Shown: positions 45,703 through 55,233 of the stretch, piece after piece | How positions within the stretch are numbered: position 1 is the stretch's first letter | Layout of the letters: each line of letters opens with the position of its first letter | Source of the DNA: Chrysoporthe austroafricana | Taxonomy: Eukaryota; Ascomycota; Sordariomycetes; Diaporthales; Cryphonectriaceae | Length of the DNA stretch: 64,000 bases | Direction: 5' to 3' | NCBI GenBank assembly: GCA_001051155.2 | Contig: JYIP02000002.1 | Span: 4,285,583 to 4,349,582 of the forward strand | Position numbers and translations under genes: made by a program | The notes under the pieces: generated by a model | What the model was told of the DNA's origin: nothing | Database searches by the model: none | What the model saw: only the letters and a program-made list of their open reading frames with translations

Positions 45703-47385
45703 CTATGTCTCCTTGGCGATCCTCTCCGCCGTCTCCAGGATCAGCTCAAACGCCTCCCGCACGTGGCTCTCCTCCGTCAGCCTGTTCGCCGTCATCACCC
45801 GGATCGCGAACTTGCCCTCCAGCACGGTGCTCGTCACCCAGATCCGCCCGGTCCTGTTGACCTCCTCGTGCAGCCTCTTGGTGCGCGCGTTGGCCTGCGC
45901 CTCGCCGCCGTCCCCACCCACCATCCTGAACACGGTGAGCGCGAACGCCGGGCCCGTCAGGATCTCGAACAGGTCCGCCCGCGCCCCGAGCCACCCGGCG
46001 AACAGCTCCCCGAGCCGTACGCCGCGGTGGACGTACTCCCGTAGGCCGCAGGCGCCGTAGTTGCGCAGGACGAACCACACCTTGAGGGCGCGGAACCGGC
46101 GGCCCAGCGGGATCTGCCAGTTGCGGTAGTCGGTCACCAGGCCGCCGTCGCTGTAGGCGTTGCGGTACACGTGCAGCTCGGCGCTCATGGCCGCCTCGAG
46201 CCACCGCCGGTCCGCCACCCACAGGCACGACGCGTCGAAGTTGGTCAGCAGCCACTTGTGCATGTTGACATTGAACGAGTAGAAGTGTCGCAGGTGCCGC
46301 GTGCCGACCGCCTGCTGCGCCTCGGGCGTCACCAGCGCCGCGCCCGCGTACGCCGCGTCCACGTGCACCCAGACCTCGCCCTTCTTCCGCACGGGGACGT
46401 CGTCGTCTCCCGCGCCGTCGGGGGACGCGGTGTTCCCGTCCGTGGCGGGCGCAGCGGCGGGGAAGTCCCTGCTCCACTCGGCCAGCACCTCCGCGATGGC
46501 GCCCATGTCATCCACGGCGCACGTGTCCGTCGTGCCCAGCGCGGCGGTGAGGAAGAATGGCTCCCATCCCTTGGCCCGGCACCGCTCCAGCGTAGCCCGC
46601 AGCGCGCCGCCCGTCATGGCGAAGCCCGTGTCGGCGCCCGCTGGCACCGCGAGGTACCGCACGCCGAGGATCTTGGCGGCCTTCTTGGTGCCGCTGTGGC
46701 ACGCAGCGCTGCCGAGGGCGACAAGCCTGCTCCTCTTGCGCATCAGCAGCTCCTCGTACTCCTCGTCCTCGCCGTCGTCCTCGCCTTCGCCGGAGGACGG
46801 CGGCGGGAGCGTCTCGCTAAGGTACTTGTCCCGCGCGGCGACCATGGCGGTCAGCACGGCCTCGCTGGCGGTGCCCTGGATGACGCCGCCGCCGCGGGTG
46901 GGCCCCGTGGACAGGTAGGCGGCGGGCAGGGCGAGGAGGCGGGCGAGCCAGTCGAGCACGATGGTCTCGAGCTCGGTGACGGCGGGGGAGCAGATCCAGT
47001 TGAAGCAGGCGCCGGTGAAGGCGGCCGAGTACAGCTCGCCCAGGATGGACGGGTACGAGGCCGGGCAGGGAAAGAAGGCCAGGAAGCCCGGCGCCTGCCA
47101 GTGCGTCAGCCCCGGCACGATCTTGTCGTCGATGTCCCGCCGGATCGCCTCCCACGCCTCGCCCTCCTCCGGCGCCGCCGCCGGCAGCACCCTGCGCAGG
47201 TACCCCGGCTCGACCTGCGAGACGACGCTGTGGTCTGTGAGGGTCTCGAAGTAGTCGGCGACTGAGGGCTCGGTGTCAGCTGGGGTTCTTCTTCTTGTTT
47301 CGTGGGACCTACTGGAGGGGGGGAGAGGCTGCTCACTGTAGTCGATCGAGGCCTTGGCGGCGTCCCTGAACTCTTGGGTGTCCAT
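45703..47385 (-). CDS. PLP-dependent aromatic-L-amino-acid decarboxylase-type enzyme
   Basis: Group II pyridoxal-phosphate decarboxylase (fold type I), related to tyrosine/tryptophan/DOPA decarboxylases. Model: complement(join(45703..47261, 47337..47385)), 535 residues. Exon 1 encodes MDTQEFRDAAKASIDY. The 75-nt intron (GTGAGC, branch GCTGAC, CCTCAG) reads through without a stop; splicing restores the family pattern ASIDYIADYFETL and VVSQVEPGYLRR, so the unspliced version would carry a spurious insert. Further motifs are HWQAPGFLAFFP, the Gly-rich GGGVIQGTASEA, the cofactor-contact HVDAAYAGAA, and NMHKWLL with PLP-lysine Lys352. An acidic insert (EGEDDGEDEEYEE) interrupts the middle. The substrate cannot be fixed from sequence; the product would be an aromatic amine. 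Confidence 0.92.
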   Translation of the reverse strand: MDTQEFRDAAKASIDYSEQPLPPSSRSHETRRRTPADTEPSVADYFETLTDHSVVSQVEPGYLRRVLPAAAPEEGEAWEAIRRDIDDKIVPGLTHWQAPGFLAFFPCPASYPSILGELYSAAFTGACFNWICSPAVTELETIVLDWLARLLALPAAYLSTGPTRGGGVIQGTASEAVLTAMVAARDKYLSETLPPPSSGEGEDDGEDEEYEELLMRKRSRLVALGSAACHSGTKKAAKILGVRYLAVPAGADTGFAMTGGALRATLERCRAKGWEPFFLTAALGTTDTCAVDDMGAIAEVLAEWSRDFPAAAPATDGNTASPDGAGDDDVPVRKKGEVWVHVDAAYAGAALVTPEAQQAVGTRHLRHFYSFNVNMHKWLLTNFDASCLWVADRRWLEAAMSAELHVYRNAYSDGGLVTDYRNWQIPLGRRFRALKVWFVLRNYGACGLREYVHRGVRLGELFAGWLGARADLFEILTGPAFALTVFRMVGGDGGEAQANARTKRLHEEVNRTGRIWVTSTVLEGKFAIRVMTANRLTEESHVREAFELILETAERIAKET

Positions 47386-47608
47386 CCTGCTATACCTTCC
47401 TGTTTCCAAGTCCGGGGCGGCGGGGCACAATAGGGTGTCGAGATATGAGAAGAGTCTAAGTGGGCGGGAATCGCAAGTGCGCAGAAGGTCGACGACCTCG
47501 GGTGGTGGGCCCGGGTCCGGTGCCGGAATCACCGGCGCGGGGCGGAAATAGCCTTTGCAGGGGCGCACTGACGAACTGACGATCTGCCGAACCCTCATCG
47601 TCGCCTTG

Positions 47609-47639
<31 letters not shown>

Positions 47640-48083
47640 CACACATACATACATACATACTATACTAGAATGTGATATGTACAGTGAGATCTCACAACTG
47701 AGTAAGTACAACAGCCCCACGCAGATCCAACAGGACGGGCCGAGCAGGCGGTCGGTCATAGAGCGTGTCCCATTATGAACTAGAGTTATATAAAACGTAT
47801 CCCAACTTTATACATCGTAGCCGGCTGTCATATCTAGATTTTCGACGCCCCGCTGATCCTTCGTGGCGAGCCCACCCACCCACCGGACACATCGTCATGC
47901 CCAATACCACGAGCTGACCGGCCCTCCCTCCCTTCCCCCCGATGAACGCCGTTCGAATTGTAACCCATGCCCAAAATTCGTGCGCCGGTATCGATGCAAT
48001 TAACATTTCCTTCGTTCTGCTCGCCCGCCCCTTTGCTTATGCAGTAGTCCTCCCACCTGGCTTGTCAGGCTCACTGCGGCTGC
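47386..48083. other. Intergenic with microsatellites
   Basis: Promoter of the decarboxylase and 3' flank of the nonaspanin gene, both on the minus strand. The TA and CATA arrays are listed separately. Confidence 0.6.
47609..47660. repeat. (TA)n and (CATA)n microsatellites
   Basis: Eleven TA units (47609-47630) are followed by a short spacer and a run of ACAT units (47643-47660). They lie about 225-275 bp upstream of the decarboxylase ATG, so the TA tract may also serve as an AT-rich promoter element. Confidence 0.9.
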
Positions 48084-50399
48084 TCAGTCGGCTTTGATGG
48101 CTCTGTGCGTCTGTCAGTCGGCGCCCTGGTCCATATCCCAACCCCCTTTGGTGGTATTGAGTGACTTACCCGTATATCCTCCTCACGAAAGCATACGCGC
48201 TCAGGAAGCCCACCGTCCCCGTCAGCAGGCCGTACACCAAGCAGGCCATGAAGCTGTAGGTGAAGAACAGCATCGAGCTGACGAGGCCCGTGATGTGCAG
48301 CTTGGCGAAGTAGTACCAGATGCAGTACAGGAAGATCCAGAGGGAGCTGGCGCCGCCGACCAGGAACGACTGCCACCACCACTGGTAGTTCTCGCTGCAC
48401 AGCTGGATGTAGATGGTCACCACGGTGGTCTCGGCGACCGTGACGATCAGGATGAGCGAGACGACGGAGAGGAAGCCGAAGACGTAGTAGTAGCCGCTCT
48501 TGTCCTGCCAGACGGACTGGAAGACGAACAGGAGCTCGATGAAGATGACCGCGAACGGGATCAGGCCCGCGAGCAGGACCGACCGCGTGCGCTTGATGTA
48601 CCAGACCTGCTGCGGGATCTGCCGCGGGATCTGGCTGGTCTTGGTCGGGTGCTCCCAGGCGCCCCCGCGGACGTAGCCGTAGCGGGAGCCGACGTAGACG
48701 AGCGGCAGCTGGATGAAGAGCCATATGAACAGGATGGCGATCAGCGTGCCGAAGGGGATGGCGGTGCTCGAGGCCTGCGCCCAGACGAACAGGTTCAGGA
48801 TGAAGATGAGGCCGAAGGCCAGGCCTGGGAAGAGCACGGCCGTCACCAGCGCGTTCTTGACAAAATCCTGCCCGTCAAAAGTCTTGTACACCCTAGCCGA
48901 GTAGTAGCCAGAGAAGAGCCCGGCGAAGACAAACAGCCCAAAGCCAAAGCTGATGAAGCCGCCCCGCAGGCTGGGGTTCAGAATGCCCAGGGCGCTCAGG
49001 GCCACGAGCCCCACAGCCATGAACAGCAGCTGCATGCCGGACCCGACCAGGGGGGCCAGGATCCAGCCCAGCTTGGGCGCCCGGAACACATCAGCGTGCA
49101 GCAGCTTCCAGCCCGTCACGTCCTCCAGCGCCTCGTCGTCCGAGCCGTCATCCGCGTCGTTGTCGGCCTCGCCACCCTGGTCGAGCAGCCCGGGCGCCTT
49201 CTCCGGCAGCCTCGGCGACCGCAGCCCGCCGGCCTTCTTGAGCCGGAGCTTGCCCTCCTCGGCGCGGGCCTCCTTGTACGCCTTGATGTCGGTACGGACA
49301 GTCTTGGCGAGGATCATCAGGACGATGCCGGTGAGCAGGCCGCAGATGATGAAGGAGTTGACAATGGCAAGCCAGTGGATCCGAGAGCCCTCCTCCTGGT
49401 TCACGAAGTACAGATCCCACCGCCTGTCCCACTCGATCGTGCTGTCCTCGCGGAAATAGACGGAGTAGGTGAAGGGGATGGTGGTCCTCGCGTCGTCGTC
49501 CAGGTTCTCCACGTCGATCTCGGGCTGGTACGAGGACTGCGACCAGAGCTCGTAGGTGGCGTCCCGGACCGTGTCGTTGGGCGGCATGTACAGTTCGAAG
49601 CCCTGCTCGACGTTCTGCAGGTCCGCGGGGCACCCGTCCCTGTTCCTCCGGTTGGCCGGGCCGATGCTCTTCGGATAGACCTCGAAGCCGACGATGACCT
49701 TGTCGCCCCTCGCGCCGGCCTTGCCCGGCGCATCCCGGTACCGGATCACGATGGTGTGGTGGTTGTTGAGGAAGTGGCGGGGCTTGCCGGAGGAGGTGTC
49801 GGTGAAGCCCAGCTTGAAGCCGGCGGCGTAGTACTTGCGCGTCTTGTCGACGGTGACGAAGCTCGTGGCGCCGGGCAGGTTGTCGACGATCCACTCGACG
49901 ACGTAGCCGTCACGGACGAGGTCCCGCGCCCACTTCATGTCCTGCCTGTTGATCTCCCGGTTGCACAGCAGGCGACACTCCTGGTCCTTCAGCATAGCCA
50001 GTTCGAGGTCAGATATCACGATGCGGTCGCCGCGGAGGACCTCGCCCAGGTTGAGCGAGATGCTCTGGCCGGAGAAGAGGCCGGCGCCGGGGCGGTGCTG
50101 GCCCGTGGGGGGGCAGACGAAGGGGAGGTCGTTGTAGGCATACTGGAGCTGCGTGTTGTCCGAGTACGCCTTGTTGACCATCAGGGGTATCGGCTCGTTC
50201 TGGTGGTACGACCTAATAGACCATCCTGGAGGTGGGGGACCACCGGATACGTCAGACGCCATGCGATCGAGAGACACAAGAGCTGGGTATAGCCATTGTC
50301 ATGTCACAACTCACCAGGGATGTAGAATGCCTGCACCCGGCACCAGAGGAGCGCCCAGAGCAGCACGCCGAGCACGGCGGGACTCCCTGCTGCTGCCAT
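48084..50399 (-). CDS. Nonaspanin / TM9SF (EMP70) family protein
   Basis: Nine-TM endosome/Golgi membrane protein of the Emp70/Tmn family. Model: complement(join(48084..48102, 48170..50225, 50315..50399)), 719 residues. Exon 1 encodes a signal peptide (MAAAGSPAVLGVLLWALLWC), then FYIPG; a 90-nt GTGAGT intron joins to WSIRSYHQNEPIPLMVNK. The lumenal domain includes YAYNDLPFVCPP. It is followed by a first span (LAIVNSFIICGLLTGIVLMI), an acidic loop and eight further hydrophobic helices. The 19-nt last exon joins through a 67-nt GTAAGT intron and changes a truncated RRIYG into RRIYGAIKAD, the conserved TM9SF tail. The K-A-D end fits the KXD/E COPI-binding Golgi-retention signal known for this family. 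Confidence 0.95.
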
Positions 50400-51175
50400 T
50401 GCGCCGGCGCCGTTCCTGTTCTTGATGCCCTTCCACAGGATACGGCCTCACAGCAGCATATACGGGAGGATTGACACGGCTATGCGGCCGAGAGAGTCAC
50501 ACACAGAGACAGAGAGAGAGAAGCGATGCGCCGTTCCTATGTCGAGAGCAGAGCGTGCTACAGGACGCGTGACCGAAACAGCCGTGGTGCGGCGTCAGGA
50601 GGCAGATACGCGGTATAGAGCCCGTGAGCGAGAGGGTAGCGGTGCGTGGGTCCGGTGTATGCGCTGTAGCGATGCAGGAACAGGCAGGAATGAGGGCTCG
50701 GCGCGATATGGCGTCTGCCGTGGGCGGTCGCCGTGTGGCGGAAGGCAGAGGGCGGGATTGGGCGCTTGATAACGAGCGTAACTGGGCCGGAGACCCGAGG
50801 ACAGCGGTGGGATAATCGGCCGCGCGGGTCAGCTGGGGCCTGTCGTCGGCTTCTATGTGGTCCTGCTAGTGGTGGTGTTGGTGGTGGCGTGCGGTGGGTG
50901 GGAGCAAAAGCCCAGGGCAGACCAGACAGATAGATGAAGTTAGAGAAGGGCGATACGAGGAGGAGCTGCACGAGGGGCCGGAAACCCTCCTCTTTTGTCT
51001 TCAGTCCAGCACACGAGCGGGAGGGCGGGGGGCTGGGCGTGGGAGGCGAGATATGGAACGTTAAATGTTGAGGAGGAGGAAGAAGAGACGAAAGCGAGTG
51101 GTGAGAGGAGAAGAAGGGCCAGGGCCAACAGTATGGTGGTATCCCAGCACCCGTCGAACCCGTAGCGAGCCACTG

Positions 51176-51203
51176 GCGGGCCCATGCGGGCCCATGCGGG
51201 CCC
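51176..51203. repeat. Tandem gcgggcccat, nearly three copies
   Basis: A 10-bp unit is repeated at 51176, 51186 and (partly) 51196. The self-complementary GGGCCC cores recur elsewhere in the window near 11.4, 16.6 and 31.1 kb. Confidence 0.85.
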
Positions 51204-51439
51204 CTCTCGCCGGCTGTGGAAAGGGGATCCCTATTGGCTGGGCTGTCTCAGCAGCGTGTCTGCAGTGCTGCTGGTAGCGGTAATCAGTACAGCGGGTGCA
51301 GAGAGAAAGCGGGGACCTGTCGCTACCTGCATTAGGGCGTGCCGCAACGGCTGCGTGCCACAGTAAGCTTGTACCTTATCAGGCGGACCCTCAACCTCCT
51401 TCCAACCTCCGAGATGACGGGCCGCCTCGACACGCCCTC

Positions 51440-51461
51440 ACGCAGTAATTAATTACTGCGT
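51440..51461. repeat. 22-bp perfect palindrome
   Basis: Two 11-nt arms (ACGCAGTAATT and its reverse complement) abut without a spacer. It could be a dimeric protein-binding site, a hairpin or a target-site scar; sequence alone does not decide. Confidence 0.85.
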
Positions 51462-52091
51462 AATTTACTATGCACGCCTCCCTCACATGTGTGTATGTCC
51501 TCCTCCCCTCTCCTCCCCCCCCCAAAACTATCCCAACCACATGCCATGCCTGGAGGCCCGACACAGCCAGCCAGCCCATGATCTCGATATATTGGGTTGG
51601 GCCCCCCCTGCTACAGCATGCAATGCACTCGATCGGCGCTGGGCAGGTGAACCTTAGGCGGGGGCCCCACCCGCCCGCATGTCCCCACACTTCATTTCGA
51701 AACCTCGATAGCATGACCTGGACCTTCGTCGCGATGACGACCGCCTGATGGCTGGTGGTGATGATGACCACCCCCCCTACCTGCCGTGTTTCCACGGAGG
51801 CACGTCCCCGTGCGGGCCGCGCCCCCATCGGCCGCACGTCCATAGCATTCGATACTAATCACAGACTACTTGACCATCTTGACCGCCTCTCGAGGGATCA
51901 AATTGCCGACGAGGTACTGTCGGGACCGTGACCATTCATTCGTACCTGTGATTTTATTTTAAGTTGTCGACTACTTACCCTCAATTGGGAATTCCTGAAA
52001 GAAATCGACCGAGTCTGGAAGGAGAACAGGTCCTCGGGATATACTCCCCCGGTCGGGAATAGCATTTGCCAGCACGACTACCCGACTGCAG

Positions 52092-52205
52092 GTATCCCTG
52101 GATACTATTATAATGCTGTCTGACGTAGTACTAAGCACATATTACCATAGGTAGTGAAAAACTTGGGATCCGTCTGCTCTCCCCTAAATAAGCCACTAAC
52201 CGCCG
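52092..52205 (+). repeat. ~115-bp direct repeat, left copy
   Basis: Aligns without large gaps to 56795-56909 in the same orientation. By eye there are about twelve substitutions, mostly transitions, and one indel. The last 45 bp, including ctctcccctaaataagcc, are almost identical. With its partner it brackets the relic genes. Confidence 0.88.
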
Positions 52206-53167
52206 CATAGACCTTGTATTCCTCTCGGACGATGCTTTTGCTGTTTGTATGCTGGATTTTGAGGCTTCTCAAATGGTCACAAGCCGTCGCGGTCACGTAT
52301 GTGGCCTTGTCGACTCTGAATACTTAGTGTCTGCACCGAGCCTTCTGGCTGAGAGCTCCCAGAATCTCTCGTCTATACCGGACTTCGAATAGAAACGTAG
52401 AAGGACGTTAGCTAGGGGACAATCCGGAGCGCCTTACACCAGAGTTGTCGTGGAGCTGTGGCGACATGACGGAAGGCAGATGGCGTAGGAGTAATGGCGT
52501 AGGAGTAAGAGCATAGGACGAGAGTCATAGATGAAAGACAAGAGAGGCAAGGAGGAAGAAAATGGAAATATTGATTCGGTATGGGCCGTCTTATTTAAGG
52601 TTGTGGACGTGCCAAGTCGTTGACCGCAGATGCAGGCCCGGTTGGGAGCAGTCTGGCCTCCAATGATATGGATGGGTTGACAACTCGTTATCATCTCGCA
52701 TCTATCGTACTGCTCCTCCATACTTGCAACTCCTTCCCTCAGTCTTGTCGGTTCTCCGATTACGTTCAACGGCCGTGAATTCAAGTCTGGCTGGACGCGT
52801 TGGCTAGCCTCGTCATCTCGGCTCCCTTGGCCTCCTCTGGAGGCGGGACTGCCTTGGTCAGTTTTCGGACAAGCTTCTCTCCTCTATTGGCTGTGACGCC
52901 GGCCGAGGTTCGTCCCATGTCATTTACCCAGTCACCTTGCAGGATGAGGCTGGCGCTAGGCTGTCATGTCGATGGTGAACAAATGAGGATCCCAGTCGCC
53001 CTTCGTCGGGGGCCTGAGGAGACATCTTCCCTGCTGAGGAATTATATAAGTTGACTTCCCTTCCAGGTTTCCCGCAAAACCTTCTTCTTCCCTTTCCTTC
53101 CTGCACAACAGGCCATCATTAGTCTCGCATATCGTATGCAGCGCCCGGGTCACTTATCACCGCAGTA
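52206..53167. other. Intergenic in the accessory interval
   Basis: About 960 bp of mixed composition. Short frames near 52434-52784 and 52800-53054 show no domains. Nothing else is recognised. Confidence 0.5.
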
Positions 53168-53944
53168 ATGCCATTCACAGACATCATCAGCCCATACCAC
53201 CCTAGTTCTTCCTTGGAGCTCGAAATTATCGCCAAAAGCGCTGAGTCGGGCGAAAAGGGTCATCGTGGCGGCTGGCGCGGGTATCAGCACAGCTGCTGGT
53301 ATTCCGGTGGGTGAGAGCCAATCTCCCGTGGTTTGGGATCATAACAGACGCAAAATTTCCGACCCCACAGCGAGCTCTATGCAAAGGGGGAGATTTTCCA
53401 CGAAACCGTACTTCACGATGCAAAGAGCAGGGCATAGTTTCGACGATCGTACTTACTATTGCACCGCCTCGCTAGCAGTAGTGAGCCGACGTTGATTCAC
53501 ATGGCTCTCGTTGCGATGCAAAATAAAACTCTGGGCGTCTTCTTCGATGCTATACCCAGAATATCGATTCACTTGAGCAGAAGGCGGGATTATCTAGTGC
53601 CCTCGAAAAAGACGGCGCAAGGTCTATCGAACTCCATGGCTCTCACCGCTACCTACGGTGCCGTTTATGTCAGCAACTATTCGACTAGGATAGGTTTCAA
53701 GACTGCATTGTCAATAGGAGAGAGGTGCCGTATCCAGACTGCAAGGCCTTTTCTGAAAATCGAGAGAGAACACTCGGCCTTCGCGTCTAGTCTCAGCAAA
53801 TTTTGCGCTAACAAGCGAGGATTCCAGTGGGAAGAGGTATTCGTGGGGTTCTGGCTCGAATCCGTTGCTCGTGCAGGCTGTCCAGCTCCTGGTGATAGCA
53901 CCACCACATCTAAGCATTCGCCGCTTGCCATGCTGGGCAAATGA
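53168..53944 (+). pseudogene. Sirtuin (Sir2 family, Hst-like) pseudogene
   Basis: Remnant of an NAD-dependent protein deacylase. Starting at ATG 53168 the first frame gives LELEIIAK; after a one-base slip near 53234 the NAD-binding region RVIVAAGAGISTAAGIP appears. A likely intron (GTGGGT...AACAG, about 53303-53347) leads to HSELYAKGEIFHETVLHD. A TAG at 53435 interrupts, then EPTLIHMALVAMQ; a second slip near 53532 restores RCYTQNIDSLEQKAGL and IELHGSHRYLRCRLCQ, holding the catalytic HG and one CXXC zinc pair. Further TAGs lie at 53686 and 53788, with YPDCKAF between them. The end (LLVIA) resembles the LLVxGTSL strand. The stops and frameshifts make it non-functional; several fit CAG->TAG or TGG->TAG changes. 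Confidence 0.88.
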
Positions 53945-54448
53945 TAAATGTGTCTGCTCCGCCTAAAACGTGTAGTATTACGATATAGACTCGGAACCCT
54001 TCTATATATGGATCTGGCTCTGACTGCTTAAGGTGGAATGTTATTTTCTAATTACCACGTGTCTACTACCGGATTTCGACCCTCGAAGTTGAACTGCTAA
54101 TAGTTAAAATTTGAATTTGAATTACTTGAGCGGTACCTATCGTATTGTACCAAAAAGCATGCAAGATTCATTACCGAAGCAAAATCAACCCCGGTGTTAT
54201 CAAAAATATTATTATTTGCTTTACATCTAGTTGAAGCTGTAAATGAGACATATCACTATTAGGTGGCCTATGCTGGTCACTTCAACGACAAAGCCTATAG
54301 ATTGATAGTAAAACACACCCATCGTAAAATCTGCCGCCAGTAACCGGTAGCTGAATCTCTATTGCGTGGACCTATCACCAGTAATTGTTGGGTTAACTCG
54401 GACTGATCACTGGTAATCGGTATATAGTAGCTCTACCCAACCTACTGA
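53945..54448. other. AT-rich gap
   Basis: About 500 bp of strongly AT-rich DNA between two coding relics, without frames of interest. The composition is compatible with repeat-induced point mutation, which was not computed. Confidence 0.55.
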
Positions 54449-54823
54449 CTACCTGGGATCATACACGCGGACATTGATTTTAGCGCGCTGCTCGTCTCGA
54501 ATATGCCATCTGATTTACCACTGGTCGAGGGTGAGATCTGGCTACTCGGAGTCATCGGGAGCGTTGAGGATCCCGAAGCGTCGACGTTGCTCTGTGAAGA
54601 TCTCGATGGGGGCCGGGTGGAGGAAGTCGTAGCCGACCAATGTGGCGTAGTTGGCCAGATAGCTGGGCTTGGGTCTGAGCTTATGGCTGTAGATGTGAAA
54701 ATGGGAGTGAGGAAGCTGGTAGAGACCTCTATAAATAGTATCCTACTCGTCTCCAGGCGGGTATTGCCAGAAACTGGAACGGTGATCACGGTTGCAGATA
54801 TCTTCAGCCTTTCCAAGCAGCAT
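54449..54823 (-). pseudogene. Degenerate coding relic, unrecognised
   Basis: Reading the minus strand from ATG 54823 gives a protein-like sequence. It includes AEDICNRDHRSSFWQYPPGD, then HFHIYSHKLRPKPSYLANY, then YDFLHPAPIEIFTEQRRRFG, then IRWHIRDEQRAKINVRVY. It is broken by TAG at 54743-54745, TAG at 54542-54544 and TAA at 54515-54517 before a final TAG at 54449. The residues between stops look like a real soluble domain, and each stop could arise from CAG, CAA or TGG by a transition. I do not recognise the family. The plus-strand open frame over the same bases (54503-54934) is probably a shadow. Confidence 0.5.
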
Positions 54824-55233
54824 TATCCTTGCGCTCTAGCGCGGTCCGGTTCCAGCCCGTCGGGTCGGCCTAGCTTATTCGTTCCAATAGACGCGGCAAG
54901 CCTTAGGATTGTGGAACCCTCCTTTGCGGCGTAGGCAGATATGGTATATTGCAATCAGGAACCTTGGAACGAAAACCAGGCGTGGTGTACAGATATTTCC
55001 TAAATATAAGGTTGCTGATATTTTTTTTACTTACGTCCTTACATTATACGAGAGCATTTCACATCCCTTCTGCATATTGCACCCCGGTAATTGTGGTTGA
55101 ATGTAGTGTCCCTGATCCTCTAGATGGTTTGACTTGAGTTTATAAGTTTGTGAAAAGAAGCCTCGAGATATCTTGTCAAGCTGCAGTTGACGGTCGAGAA
55201 CAGTTGCCGTTAACAGAGCGGCGCGGGTATCAA
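54824..55233. other. AT-rich spacer between relic and kinase-like gene
   Basis: Downstream of the kinase-like gene and upstream of the relic. Contains T-tracts near 55020. No gene is supported. Confidence 0.5.

Larger units (their letters stand above)
50400..52091. other. Intergenic, GC-rich then AT-rich
   Basis: Upstream of the nonaspanin gene. A short GA-rich run lies at 50503-50523. Composition falls sharply after about 51850, where the accessory interval begins. Contains the GGGCCC repeats and the 22-bp palindrome listed separately. No gene is supported. Confidence 0.5.

Noticed and set aside
46171..47265. 364-codon plus-strand frame
   Set aside because: Antisense to the decarboxylase, rich in Arg, Gly and Val with no family match.
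48094..50292. 732-codon plus-strand open frame
   Set aside because: It is the antisense of the nonaspanin gene; GC-rich codon bias keeps it open and its translation is low-complexity Asp/Glu/Arg/Gln.
54503..54934. 143-codon plus-strand frame as a gene
   Set aside because: The minus-strand reading carries much more protein-like, family-type sequence, so this is taken as its shadow.
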